Notes: generated from the letters alone by a model not told the origin. 64,000 nucleotides of DNA from CAVRQM01 sp963838805 (GCA_963838805.1 CAWISK010000013.1:124001-188000); one strand, 5' to 3'; numbered from the stretch's first letter, positions 35,076-44,230 are shown. Translations and numbers: made by a program.

Positions 35076-35522
35076 GTGGCGGAGATCGGCTTCTACCACC
35101 TGACCCGCACCGGGCTGGAGCAGGCCCTCCCGGCGCTGCTCGGACGGACGCTGGCTGCGGGCGAGCGCGCTTGCGTCGTCTGCCCGGATGCCGTGCTGCG
35201 AACGGCGCTGGATCGGGCATTGTGGGCGTGCGCCGAGCCGGTCTGGCTGCCGCATGGCGGTCCGGAGGATGGCGATGCGGATTTGCAGCCGATCTGGCTC
35301 GATTCGGACGACACGGCGCCAAACGGCGCGCGTTTCCTGTTCCTGGTTGGTGGCGCCGCGAGCGCGCGGCTGGATGTCTTTGCTCGGGTGTTCGATTTGT
35401 TTGACGGGAAGAACGAAGCCGCTCTGCTGGCCGCGCGCGAACGCTGGCGCTCAGCCAAGGCGTCCGGCCACGTCCTGGCCTATTGGCAGCAGGGCGAGCG
35501 GGGATGGAAGAAGCGCGACTGA
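35076..35522 (+). CDS. holC: DNA polymerase III subunit chi
   Basis: 148-residue clamp-loader accessory subunit that links the replicase to single-strand binding protein. The start EIGFYHLTRTGLEQALPALL is diagnostic, as are LWACAEPVWLPHG, GARFLFLVGG and the closing FDGKNEAALLAARERW block. The start is GTG at 35076, placed by the conserved first strand. It follows pepA directly. The bases 35523-35674 after it hold no gene I can support. Confidence 0.92.
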   Translation: MAEIGFYHLTRTGLEQALPALLGRTLAAGERACVVCPDAVLRTALDRALWACAEPVWLPHGGPEDGDADLQPIWLDSDDTAPNGARFLFLVGGAASARLDVFARVFDLFDGKNEAALLAARERWRSAKASGHVLAYWQQGERGWKKRD

Positions 35523-35674
35523 CCAACATCCAGGCGTCACAGGTTGCCTGGCAGCCGGAACGCCTGCCCGGGGGCGAACGCGCTGATCGGTCCCACGGCA
35601 GGCCCATGGGACAGGCCCAGGCGGTCGGTCGGTGCATGCGGGGTGAGACACATGCGCCGACCTGTCTGCGTCGC

Positions 35675-35875
35675 CTATGCGCCGTGATGTGGGCTGCCAA
35701 ACCAGATGCTGTGCCGCTCGACCTCGAATGCGGCCTGGGCTCGCGAGATTCCCAGATCCTTGAGCATCCTGTCGTCAAGCTGCGACAGCTCGCGGCGGGT
35801 TGCCCAGTTCTGCCTTGCCCGTGCGAAGCCTTGCCAAATCCGGGCCAGGGGCGTCGTGATTTGCCGTGCGGTCAT
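35675..35875 (-). CDS. DUF1127 (YjiS-like) small protein
   Basis: 66-residue Arg-rich protein. The C-terminal DUF1127 motif reads RELSQLDDRMLKDLGISRAQ, the classic form. Small DUF1127 proteins are common in alphaproteobacteria, and some influence RNA turnover and carbon/phosphate metabolism, probably by RNA binding. ATG 35875 has a strong AGGAGG six to seven bases upstream. That ribosome site is one arm of a perfect 9-bp hairpin (35882-35908), so translation may be gated. The gene diverges from a LysR gene across 95 bases. Confidence 0.88.
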   Translation of the reverse strand: MTARQITTPLARIWQGFARARQNWATRRELSQLDDRMLKDLGISRAQAAFEVERHSIWFGSPHHGA

Positions 35876-35881
35876 CGTGGC

Positions 35882-35908
35882 CTCCTGTGCTGCGATGTTG
35901 CACAGGAG
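35882..35908 (-). promoter_or_regulatory. 5'-UTR hairpin covering the DUF1127 Shine-Dalgarno
   Basis: On the DUF1127 transcript, CUCCUGUGC (35908-35900 complement) pairs perfectly with GCACAGGAG (35890-35882 complement) around a 9-base loop. The second arm contains the AGGAG of the ribosome site that lies just ahead of the ATG at 35875. Such masking is typical of translational switches, for example RNA thermometers or sites opened by a protein or small RNA. The pairing is seen directly; the function is inferred. Confidence 0.6.
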
Positions 35909-35970
35909 AATGGTGTTTCGCGGGAAATAAGGGAAACGAATTGAATTGATGGTCGGAATCACATATATTG

Positions 35971-36882
35971 ATGGCCATGACCCACCCCTTCGCCATTGAC
36001 CCCGACCTGCTGCGCGCCTTCGCCTTCATCGCGGAGGAGGGCAGCTTCACGCGCGCCGCCGAGCGCGTGGGCCGCACCCAATCGGCCGTCTCGATGCAAG
36101 TGCAGCGGCTGGAGGCGATGCTGGGCAAGCGCGTGCTGCAACGCGGCAAGGGCGGCTCGGTGCAGCTCACCCCTCATGGGCAGTATCTGCTGGAACGCTC
36201 ACGCGATCTGCTGGCCTTGAATGACGAGATCTGGACTGCGTTCCATGCGCCCACGGTACACGGCACGGTGCGGCTCGGCACTCCGGACGACTACGCACTG
36301 GCCTATCTTCCGGGCGCGTTAAAGCGGTTCGCCGACAGTCATCCGGCGGTCGAGGTGGACGTGCTGTGCATGCCCAGCACCGACCTGTTCGCGCGGCTGC
36401 GCGCCGGGGAACTGGACGTGATCCTGTGCAGCGAAGGTCCGGAATCGATCTCCTGGCCGGAAAAGGTCGAGTTGTGGCGTGGACCGCTGCAATGGATCAG
36501 CGCAGAGCGCAATTCGCCGCATCGTCGCGACCCGCTGCCGCTGGCGCTGGCCGCTGGCGATTGCTGCTGGCGCCGCGCCGCGTTGCGGGCACTGGACCAG
36601 GCCGGCCGCCGATACCGGATCGCCTACACGTCGGCCACCCTGGCCGGCACCCATGCTCCGGTGCTGGCAGGCTTGGCGGTGACGGTTTCGCCGCTCACCT
36701 GGCTGCCGGAAGGCGTCCGAGTGCTGCCCGCGGCGGAGGCACTGCCGTTGCTGCCGGACTGCTCCATCCTGTTGCTGAAGGGCCGCGAGCCGCGCGAGCA
36801 GGTCGTGGAGGTGCTGGCCCAGCACATCATGGCGAGTTTCGGCGTCGTCGCCGCGGTCGAGGGCGCTCAAGTCGCCGCTTGA
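35971..36882 (+). CDS. LysR family transcriptional regulator
   Basis: 303-residue regulator. The winged helix-turn-helix is at residues 10-65: DLLRAFAFIAEEGSFTRAAE, VGRTQSAVSMQVQRLEAMLG, RVLQRGKGGSVQLTPHG. The effector domain follows with GTVRLGTPDDYALAYLPGAL. LysR genes of this subtype are often divergent from DUF1127 genes, as here, so it probably controls the DUF1127 gene or itself. I chose ATG 35971; a TTG at 35968 and an ATG at 35977 are alternatives. No disruption. Confidence 0.92.
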   Translation: MAMTHPFAIDPDLLRAFAFIAEEGSFTRAAERVGRTQSAVSMQVQRLEAMLGKRVLQRGKGGSVQLTPHGQYLLERSRDLLALNDEIWTAFHAPTVHGTVRLGTPDDYALAYLPGALKRFADSHPAVEVDVLCMPSTDLFARLRAGELDVILCSEGPESISWPEKVELWRGPLQWISAERNSPHRRDPLPLALAAGDCCWRRAALRALDQAGRRYRIAYTSATLAGTHAPVLAGLAVTVSPLTWLPEGVRVLPAAEALPLLPDCSILLLKGREPREQVVEVLAQHIMASFGVVAAVEGAQVAA

Positions 36883-37091
36883 ACGCGGCATCGCATTAGT
36901 CAACACAAGTTTACGCAACCGGGCCGAATACACGAAAAGTTGACGCGAGCGCCCTCCGAGCAGGTAGCCCTTCGGTAACCCTCACGGGTTCGATTGGGGC
37001 GGTTCACGACCGCCATGCCGTTCTGGCGTGGATCGCCGACCCCCGTCGCCTTCCTCGACTGCCTGCCTTTCACAGCAAGATTGGAAAACCC

Positions 37092-39093
37092 ATGACCCGG
37101 ACGTTAAAGGCGGCCCTGTTGGGCTGCGTCCTCGCGTCTCCCGCCTGGGCCGACCAGATGGTCACGCTCCCGCCCATGCCGCCGCTGCACGGTTCCAACC
37201 AAGTAGCTGCAATGGTGCTGCAGAATCCCGGCAAGACGGGAATCGTGGCGCATTATCTCACGACCGGCATCGTCTTCCCGCCTGGCCTCGTGCCGAGCGG
37301 GCACGCGCTGCAAGCCGCCCTCGGCGGCCTCGGGCGAACGACGCCCGTGCAAATGGACGAGCGCACCCATTGGGGGGATGGTTCGGTGCGCACCGCGGCG
37401 CTGAGCTTCCTGCAGCCGGCGCTCGGGGCCGGGGTGATATCGCCCGTGGTGATCGAATTGAGCAATACATCGCCAGGGCGGACCCTGAGCCTCGCTTCCT
37501 TCACGCCGGGTGTCGCGACCGTTGACGTGACCTTGGGCGGCCATGACTATCATCTCGACGTCGCGAACCTGCTGGCCTCCGGCAAGCCTAGCTATTGGTT
37601 GCAAGGGCCGATCGCGACGGAGGCGCGGGTGGATGCCCCGATCACCGGTGCCATGCACGTGACGATCGACGCGCGCGTGTACGCGGACGGCAGCGCCACG
37701 CTGGATGTCACCTATGGGAATGACCTGGCACTCGCCCACGGCGGCCCTGTCAGCTACAGTGCTGCGATCAAGCTGGGCGCCGTGACCGTGCCGCCTGTGG
37801 CGATTCATTCTCAGCAGCCGTTCACCGACTGGCATCGGACGGTCTGGTCGAAGGGTGCCCCGGTCGTCAATGTCGTGCATGACATCGCGACGCTCGAAAG
37901 CACCGGATCGGTGCCGCGCTATCCCCTCCGCCCCGGCGTGTCGCAATCGACGCTGAACGGGCAGGTGGCGCAGGGATCGTGTGCGCCGCTCGGCCCCTGC
38001 GGCATCACCCCGTACATGCCGACCACGGGCGGCCGCGAGGATATCGGCGTGGTGCCGTTGTGGGACGTGGTACTGGCTGCAGACGCAGGCGCCCGCGGCC
38101 GCGGCCTATGCACTGGCGCAGGCCGACGCCGCGGGCAGCGTGCCGTGGCACGTCGAGCAATCGGCCGGCGTGCCGGTGCTGGTGCCGCAGAACCCTATGT
38201 TCTGGGCGGATGACCGCTGCGCGGGGAATGGCGGCAAGAACTGCTCCCCCATGTCCTATGCCGCTGCCATCAGTGGCAGCGGCATCACGCCCGACACCGC
38301 GCATCAGCCGGGGCTGTCCTATGTCGCCTATCTGCTGACCGGCCGGCGTCACTATCTTGACGAATTGGCGGCACAGGCAGGGTTTGGCGTGTCGTCCGCC
38401 TGGCCGGGGGGCATCCGTGTTCCGGCCAACTCCATGCTGGTGATCGGTCCCGCCCAGCAGTTGCGCGCCGGCGCCTGGACATTGCGGGAACTCATGTTGG
38501 CTTCTCTGGCGGAGCCGGACGGCTGGGCCCTCCACTCGTATTTCGCGGGCGGAGTCCAGACCAATCTGGCCTGGATTGCTGCCGACGCCCCAAACCCGAA
38601 AAAGGGGCAGCTTACTGGGTGGGTGGATGGGTTCTACGGCAACGGCACTGGCGAATGGGCGCCCTGGCAGAACGACTTCCTGGCACTGGTGCTGGAACAG
38701 GCCGTGCATGCGCAGGTGCCAAATGCGAGGACGGCGCTAGCGGCGATGACGCCGTTCCTGCAGAACCGCTTCCTGCAGCCGGCAAACGTGTTCTCGCCAT
38801 TCAACGCCACGTCGTACGGCCTGAAGGTTGGACCGAGCGGCAGCGCCGACTACACGACATGGTCGCAAGTGCAGCAGGCAACGACAACGAACGGCACGTC
38901 GAACACTGCCGCACCGCTGGGGCCGCCGCCCGGCACCTGGGCGCTGGACTATGGCGTTGCGGCAACCAGCGTCGTCAGGGCGTTGCCTGCCTCGGCTGCG
39001 CAACAGGCGGCGATGGCGTGGATCAACGCCCATCCGGCCGCGACCTACGGCATAGGCGGCAATGCCAATCCCGCCTGGGTGATCAATCCCTGA
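37092..39093 (+). CDS. Large secreted protein, RIFT-barrel-like (one frameshift)
   Basis: About 667 residues after correction. A signal peptide (TRTLKAALLGCVLASPAWA) is followed by a beta-rich first half (GIVFPPGLVPSG, ERTHWGDGSVRTAALSF, YHLDVANLLASGKPSYWLQG) and a second, helical half resembling an alpha/alpha barrel (GLSYVAYLLTGRRHYLDELA, PWQNDFLALVLEQAV). This arrangement recalls YetA/RIFT-barrel proteins related to glycan lyases, but I see no active-site motif I can name. The frame changes at about 38075, between GVVPLWD and YWLQTQAPAA; the span is 3n+1. The 209 bases upstream hold its likely promoter. Followed by strong hairpins. Confidence 0.65.
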
Positions 39094-39123
39094 TACCGAC
39101 GGGCCGAGCCTGAACATCCCTGG

Positions 39124-39158
39124 CCAGGCAATCCGCCGAACTGAACCGGATTGCCTGG
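39124..39158. terminator. Hairpin, 12-bp perfect stem
   Basis: CCAGGCAATCCG at 39124-39135 pairs with CGGATTGCCTGG at 39147-39158 across an 11-base loop, 30 bases after the stop of the secreted protein gene. There is no U-run after it, so it may work with Rho or as an RNA-stabilising 3' end rather than as a simple intrinsic terminator. Confidence 0.5.
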
Positions 39159-39172
39159 TCGGGATTGCCTTT

Positions 39173-39248
39173 GCCCATGTGACGAGCAGGGCCGAGGCGT
39201 AGTCCGAACGCATCGGCCCTGCTCGTCACATGGGCAGGGCCGGCCCTG
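39173..39248. repeat. Perfect 23-bp inverted repeat followed by a 14-bp palindrome
   Basis: The arm at 39173-39195 (GCCCATGTGACGAGCAGGGC plus CGA) is exactly complementary to 39213-39235 across a 17-base spacer. The right arm runs directly into the palindrome CAGGGCCGGCCCTG at 39235-39248. Long perfect symmetry with a non-complementary spacer suggests either a very strong terminator between the secreted-protein gene and gltA, or a protein-binding or mobile-element-derived site. Confidence 0.7.
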
Positions 39249-39360
39249 TCTTTGCTGCGGGTGCGAAGGTTGCGCTATCGCGCCTATCGCCTTAATTCAG
39301 CCACATCCGGACCGGGTTCCGGTGGCGGCGATCGGGCCGTCCCGATATGGGAGATGACGC

Positions 39361-40671
39361 ATGGGCGACCAGCAGGGCAGCGGCTCCGTCACCATCACGC
39401 TCGACGGCAGCAATCGCTCGGCGACCTTGCCGCTGATCGAGGGCACGCTCGGTCCCTCGGTGGCCGATATCCGCAAGCTCTACGGCGAACTGGGCATCTT
39501 CACCTTCGATCCCGGCTACGGCGGCACCGCCGCCTGTGACAGCAAGATCACCTATATCGACGGCGACGCCGGCGTGCTGCTGCATCGCGGCTATCCGATC
39601 GAGCAGCTGGCCGAACATTCGACCTTTCTGGAAGTGGCGTATCTGCTGCTGAACGGCGAGTTGCCGAACGCGCAGCAGCGCGGCGTCTTCGAGCAGGGGG
39701 TCATGCGGCACACCATGGTGCATGAGCAGCTGCGCAGCTTCTTCAACGGCTTTCGGCGCGATGCGCATCCGATGGCGGTGATGTGCGGCGTGGTGGGTGC
39801 GATGAGCGCGTTCTATCACGACAGCCTGCACATCGATGACCCGGAAAGCCGCCGCATCAGCGCCTTCCGGCTGATCGCGAAGCTGCCGACGATCGCCGCC
39901 TGGGCGTACAAATACGCGATCGGCCAGCCGTTCATGTATCCGCGCAACGACCTCAGCTATGCCGAGAACTTCCTGTACATGATGAACGCGGTCCCGGCCG
40001 AGCCGTACCGGGTAAATCCGGTGCTGGCGCGGGCGATGGATCGGATCCTGATCCTGCACGCCGATCACGAGCAGAACGCATCGACCAGCACGGTGCGGCT
40101 GGCCGGCAGTACCGGGGCCAACCCGTTCGCCTGCATCGCCGCTGGCATCGCGAGCCTCTGGGGGCCGGCGCATGGCGGTGCCAACGAGGCGGTGCTGAAG
40201 ATGCTGGCCGAGATCGGCCATGTCGATCGCATCCCGGACTTCATCGAGCGGGTGAAGGACAAGAACAGCCATGTCCGGCTCATGGGCTTTGGCCATCGGG
40301 TCTACAAGAACTTCGACCCGCGCGCGAAGATCATGGAGCAGACTTGCCACGAGGTGCTGAACGAACTTGGCATAAAGGACGACCCGCTGCTTGACCTGGC
40401 CGTGGAACTGGAGCGGATCGCGCTTTCGGATGACTATTTCACCAGTCGGAAGCTGTATCCGAACGTCGATTTCTATTCGGGTATCATCCTGAAGGCGATG
40501 GGATTCCCGACCAGCATGTTCACGGTGCTGTTTGCGGTGGCACGCACGGTGGGCTGGATCAGCCAATGGCAGGAAATGGTCGAGGATCCTGCCCAGCGCA
40601 TCGGCAGGCCGCGTCAGATATACACGGGCGCCCCTCGCCGTGACTTTGTGAGCCTCGCCGATCGCTACTGA
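39361..40671 (+). CDS. gltA: Citrate synthase (type II)
   Basis: Condenses acetyl-CoA and oxaloacetate at the entry of the citric acid cycle. 436 residues. The catalytic residues are visible: His271 in GPAHGGANE, His312 in GFGHRVYKNFDPR, and Asp370 in YPNVDFYSG. ILHADHEQNASTSTVRLAGS is also diagnostic. The N-terminal beta domain typical of hexameric Gram-negative, NADH-regulated enzymes is present. Intact, with housekeeping base composition, and followed by an AT-rich gap. Confidence 0.98.
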   Translation: MGDQQGSGSVTITLDGSNRSATLPLIEGTLGPSVADIRKLYGELGIFTFDPGYGGTAACDSKITYIDGDAGVLLHRGYPIEQLAEHSTFLEVAYLLLNGELPNAQQRGVFEQGVMRHTMVHEQLRSFFNGFRRDAHPMAVMCGVVGAMSAFYHDSLHIDDPESRRISAFRLIAKLPTIAAWAYKYAIGQPFMYPRNDLSYAENFLYMMNAVPAEPYRVNPVLARAMDRILILHADHEQNASTSTVRLAGSTGANPFACIAAGIASLWGPAHGGANEAVLKMLAEIGHVDRIPDFIERVKDKNSHVRLMGFGHRVYKNFDPRAKIMEQTCHEVLNELGIKDDPLLDLAVELERIALSDDYFTSRKLYPNVDFYSGIILKAMGFPTSMFTVLFAVARTVGWISQWQEMVEDPAQRIGRPRQIYTGAPRRDFVSLADRY

Positions 40672-41067
40672 TCCGCTTCAGTCTCGTTACGGGTACGTGA
40701 GTACCAGGCAAACGGCCGGCGCTCCCTCTCGTTTTGTTGACAAAAATTCACGTCGTACATGGTGGCTGTGGATAAAGTCGCTCACATTGTGTTGGTAAGA
40801 AATCTGAAATACACATCCCAAGTGACTCTTTTGACTCGCGATTGCCGGAGAAGTAAAACGTAGCATTAATTCCCTTGAAGAAGAACGTTGATCAGTAATT
40901 TACGTGGAAAATACGAAGACTCGAGTCCTATTCACTACGGATGCTGCACAGATCTGCGAGTCCTGTAAAGTATTGCCGCTCACGGGTATTTGAGGTTCTG
41001 CCCGCCTGCGTTAGCGTTCTTGTGACGGCCGATTGAGTCGGCTGTCTCGCCAAAGGGACCACACGGA
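40672..41067. other. AT-rich intergenic region, no gene seen
   Basis: About 400 bases without a supported gene. GC falls to roughly 35-45 percent between 40741 and 40920, far below the window average. A TTGACA hexamer occurs at 40737-40742 but no good -10 lies 16-18 bases after it. Short symmetry (GGTAC-GTGA-GTACC) lies just after gltA at about 40691-40704. The region could hold promoters for the orphan gene at 41068 or a small RNA; neither is demonstrated. Confidence 0.6.
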
Positions 41068-41700
41068 ATGCACTCGTATAGGAATTTGGATGCGCTGGTA
41101 CAGGCAAGACTGCGGACATGGCCGCAGCGCCCACCCGGGCTGGACCGCGCGGGAAAGGCGTCCGAAGCTTGGATGCGCGGCCGTCCTGCTGATTTGATGG
41201 GATTTTATCAGCCATACCTCAAGCTGCCCGGCAGCAATCGGCTGCGCACCCTGCCAGATGGGCTCTGGCTGTGCTTCGGCGGGACGCCAGTGGAAATCTT
41301 TGTGGATATCTTTGCCATCGAAGCGTGCGGGTCGCTGTCCAACCTGCTCGACAAGCGCAGCCGCTTCGCGCCCAGCACGCAATCGCTCATGGCGGTATGC
41401 CCCGTACCTTGGCTGCTCGCCCCGGTTTCGCCCACCGACAAAATGCCGCGCTGGGTGGCGACACGCGTCCTCGATCGCGAACCCGCCGTGCCGCTGATCG
41501 TGCCGGTGCGCGATACGCGTGTGATGTACGCGCTGAAGCAGCGGCATTATAACGGTTTCGTCTCCTGCCAGATTCCGCATCCGCACGAGTATTTCGTGCC
41601 TATGGATGCGCTGGTGGCCGAGGACGCGGCGGACGATCCGGCGATGCGCGCCTTGGTGGCGCGCGCGTCCACCAGCGCCAATTTCCTCAGTGTGCCATAG
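41068..41700 (+). CDS. Hypothetical protein, no recognised family
   Basis: 210-residue soluble protein without signal peptide or membrane helix. It is basic at the N-terminus (ALVQARLRTWPQRPPG), with a beta-rich core (LWLCFGGTPVEIFVDIFAIE), a Pro-rich middle (VCPVPWLLAPVSPTDKMPRW) and a striking CQIPHPHEYFVPMDAL near the end. I recognise no catalytic signature. It sits alone after an AT-rich gap and its last 14 bases overlap the convergent ABC ATPase gene. Codon use is GC-rich, supporting a real gene, but function and origin are open. Confidence 0.6.
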   Translation: MHSYRNLDALVQARLRTWPQRPPGLDRAGKASEAWMRGRPADLMGFYQPYLKLPGSNRLRTLPDGLWLCFGGTPVEIFVDIFAIEACGSLSNLLDKRSRFAPSTQSLMAVCPVPWLLAPVSPTDKMPRWVATRVLDREPAVPLIVPVRDTRVMYALKQRHYNGFVSCQIPHPHEYFVPMDALVAEDAADDPAMRALVARASTSANFLSVP

Positions 41701-43183
41701 TCATGCCGGCAGAGACGAAAGCAAGAACCCGCGCCTCGTCAAACTCGGCTCTCTGGCCCTGGGCGACGATGCGGCCTTCGCGCATGCAGAGGATGCGGTG
41801 CGCGATCGCCAGCACTTCGTCGATCCCGGAGCAGGTCAGACAGATTGCCAGACCGCTTCCAGCCAGTGCGGCGATCAGCGCGTGGATCTCGGCCTTTGCC
41901 CGCACGTCCACACCCCGCGTGGGATCGCTGAGCAGCAGTGCCGCCGGCGCCTGTGCAATCGAGCGCGCGAACAGCACGCGCTGTTGGTTGCCACCGGAAA
42001 GGCGTCGCACCTCCTCCTCGGCGGCACTCAGGCGGACGCCGACCTGCGCCATGCGTTGGCGTGCGAGGCTGCGCAGCCGCGCCCAGCCAGGCCAGCTCCA
42101 GGGCGCTGTGCGTTGCATCGGCGCGGTAGCGATGTTCCAGACCGGCGAACGATCGAGCCATAGGCCCTCGACCTTGCGGTCCGGCGGCATGTAGACGAGA
42201 CCCGCACGCAGTGCATCGGCCGGGTGGCGCAACCGCACCGTCCGGCCGCGCACGACGATGTGTCCCTCCATCGGCGCGGCTCCGCCCAAGCCGCGCAGCA
42301 GTGCGTCGGTGCCCGAGCCCTCAAGGCCGGCCAGGCCAACGATCTCACCCGGATGGAGCGCCAGCGTGAGCGGTCCCAGTCCGGGACCGCGCGCATCCTG
42401 CACGGCGACCAGCGGCTGGGCCCCGACGTCGAGGGCACGAGGGCAGGGCGCCGGAGCCATCTCCCCTACCATTGCCCCGGTGATCTGCCGCATGTCGATC
42501 CTGCCGCGCGTCCAGTTCCCGGCAATGCGGCCGTCGCGCAGAACCGTCACGGTATCGGCGATGCTGGCCGCTTCGTCGAGGCGGTGCGAGACGAACACCA
42601 CTGCCGTGCCTCGCGCGGCGAGCGAGCGGATCACCGCCAGCAAGGCGGCCGCTTCCGGCTGCGAGAGTGCGGAGGTCGGCTCATCCAGGATCAGCACGCG
42701 CCCGCCCGCGTACAGCGCCCGACCAATCTCCACCAATTGCCGCTGGCCCAGCGGCAATGATCCGACGCGCGCCGCCAGGGGGACGGCGAGCCCGAGGCGA
42801 GCGAGCACCGCGGCGGCCCCGGATCGTCCGCGTGCAATGTCCCGCAACCCGGAGCGATGCAGCGGCAGCGCCGCCGCGGTGACGTTCTCGGCCACGCTGC
42901 GGTCGCCAAACAGCATGAGTTCCTGATGCACGACGGACACGCCCGCGCGCTTAGCGGCCAGCACGTTGCCCTTCGGCAACCGGCTGCCGAGTAGTTCGAC
43001 ATGACCCTCATCCGGCGCCACCGCGCCGGACAGCACGCCGATCAGCGTCGACTTGCCGGCGCCGTTGGCCCCCAGCAGCGCCACGACCTCGCCGGGGCGC
43101 ACCCGCAGCGACACACCGGAAAGCGCCTGCACACCGCCATAGCGCTTGCCGATGCCGCAGGCGGCGATCGCGTCGGGCATCAT
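41687..43183 (-). CDS. Ribose-type sugar ABC transporter ATP-binding protein
   Basis: 498-residue tandem ATPase like RbsA/XylG. The first domain has Walker A VALLGANGAGKST, signature LPLGQRQLVEIGRAL and Walker B RVLILDEPTSAL. The second has the typical degenerate P-loop GLAGLEGSGTDALLRG and signature RRLSGGNQQRVLFAR. It energises uptake by the permease at 44231, with the binding protein encoded in between. The start overlaps the binding-protein stop by four bases (ATGA). Confidence 0.95.
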   Translation of the reverse strand: MMPDAIAACGIGKRYGGVQALSGVSLRVRPGEVVALLGANGAGKSTLIGVLSGAVAPDEGHVELLGSRLPKGNVLAAKRAGVSVVHQELMLFGDRSVAENVTAAALPLHRSGLRDIARGRSGAAAVLARLGLAVPLAARVGSLPLGQRQLVEIGRALYAGGRVLILDEPTSALSQPEAAALLAVIRSLAARGTAVVFVSHRLDEAASIADTVTVLRDGRIAGNWTRGRIDMRQITGAMVGEMAPAPCPRALDVGAQPLVAVQDARGPGLGPLTLALHPGEIVGLAGLEGSGTDALLRGLGGAAPMEGHIVVRGRTVRLRHPADALRAGLVYMPPDRKVEGLWLDRSPVWNIATAPMQRTAPWSWPGWARLRSLARQRMAQVGVRLSAAEEEVRRLSGGNQQRVLFARSIAQAPAALLLSDPTRGVDVRAKAEIHALIAALAGSGLAICLTCSGIDEVLAIAHRILCMREGRIVAQGQRAEFDEARVLAFVSAGMTMAH

Positions 43184-44199
43184 GCGCGAAACCGCTTCTC
43201 CCGCTCCAGATAGGCTGCCACGTTGTCCTTCGTGACCACCTCGTTAGCCATGAAGTAGTTGCCGCCGGGGAGGGGCAGCCGGGGCGCGCCCAGGGCAACG
43301 CGCTGATAGACATACATGACCGGCGCGTAGCCTTGCAGATACGGCTGCTGACCCACTGTGCCGTCGATCACACCATCGCGGATCATTTCCAGTGTCTGAT
43401 ACATCAGATCGGTGCCGACGATCGGCCAGCGCGCGTTGGTCTCCTTCTTCACCAGACCGGCGGCCGCTGTGTCCGGGCCGCATAGCGGCATCATGGCCGC
43501 GAGGTCGGGATGGGCGCGGGCGATGTCGCGAATGGTGGACCGTTCACTGGCCATATCGCTGGGGTTGGTGTTGAACACGCCGATCGCATCGAGCCCGCCT
43601 GCCGCGACGCCCTTCTTCGCGCCCTCGATACGCAGATCGAGCGCCAGCAGACCGGGCGCGCAGTTGGTCAGTGCCACCTTGCCGCGGCCGCCCGCCAGCT
43701 TGGCGAGCATCTGTCCCTGCACTACCGCGGCACCGACAAGATCCTGGCCGAAAAACAGTTCGCGCGCACTGTGCGGCGAATCGCTGTTGGCGCAGACGAC
43801 GACCACACCTTGTTCAGTGGCGCGCTTGATCGGCGCGATCCAGGCATCCGCCTCCAGTGGGATCACGACGATGCCCTGATAGCCGCTGGCGACGAGCTGG
43901 CGGAACTGGGCGATCTGCGCGACCGTGCTGCCGTCGGGCACACCGGTCCACAACATGTCCACGCTGACCTGCGCGCCCGCGTCCTGCGCGCCGACCTTGG
44001 TGGGCGTGAAATAGGGATTTGTCGTATTGTAGCAGGAAAAGGCGATCTTGACCGGCTTCTTCAGATACGAATTGGTCCATGCCACCCAGGGCTGGGCGGC
44101 ACACTGGGCCTGCGCCGGCAGCGTGCGCCCCAGCAGCGCTCCGGCGGCAGTCCCGGCGGCGACGCCTCCCAGAAACCCGCGCCTGTCGCTGTATTGCAT
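43180..44199 (-). CDS. Sugar ABC transporter substrate-binding protein (periplasmic binding protein type I)
   Basis: 339 residues. A twin-arginine-like signal (SDRRGFLGGVAAGTAAGALL) precedes the mature domain, which begins PVKIAFSCYNTTNPYF. The fold of ribose-binding proteins is shown by QFRQLVASGYQGIVVIPLEA, then VVVVCANSDSP and later IVGTDLMYQTLEMIRDGVID. ATG 44199 puts the signal at the N-terminus; an in-frame ATG at 44265 is unlikely. The sugar cannot be predicted, but the neighbouring enolase-superfamily gene suggests a sugar or sugar acid. Confidence 0.92.
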   Translation of the reverse strand: MQYSDRRGFLGGVAAGTAAGALLGRTLPAQAQCAAQPWVAWTNSYLKKPVKIAFSCYNTTNPYFTPTKVGAQDAGAQVSVDMLWTGVPDGSTVAQIAQFRQLVASGYQGIVVIPLEADAWIAPIKRATEQGVVVVCANSDSPHSARELFFGQDLVGAAVVQGQMLAKLAGGRGKVALTNCAPGLLALDLRIEGAKKGVAAGGLDAIGVFNTNPSDMASERSTIRDIARAHPDLAAMMPLCGPDTAAAGLVKKETNARWPIVGTDLMYQTLEMIRDGVIDGTVGQQPYLQGYAPVMYVYQRVALGAPRLPLPGGNYFMANEVVTKDNVAAYLEREKRFRA

Positions 44200-44230
44200 C
44201 GTCGTTTCTCCCCCTTGATGGATGCGCGAT

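Noticed and set aside
40737..40760. Strong sigma-70 promoter after TTGACA at 40737
   Set aside because: No acceptable -10 hexamer occurs 16-18 bases downstream, and the nearest gene starts 330 bases away.
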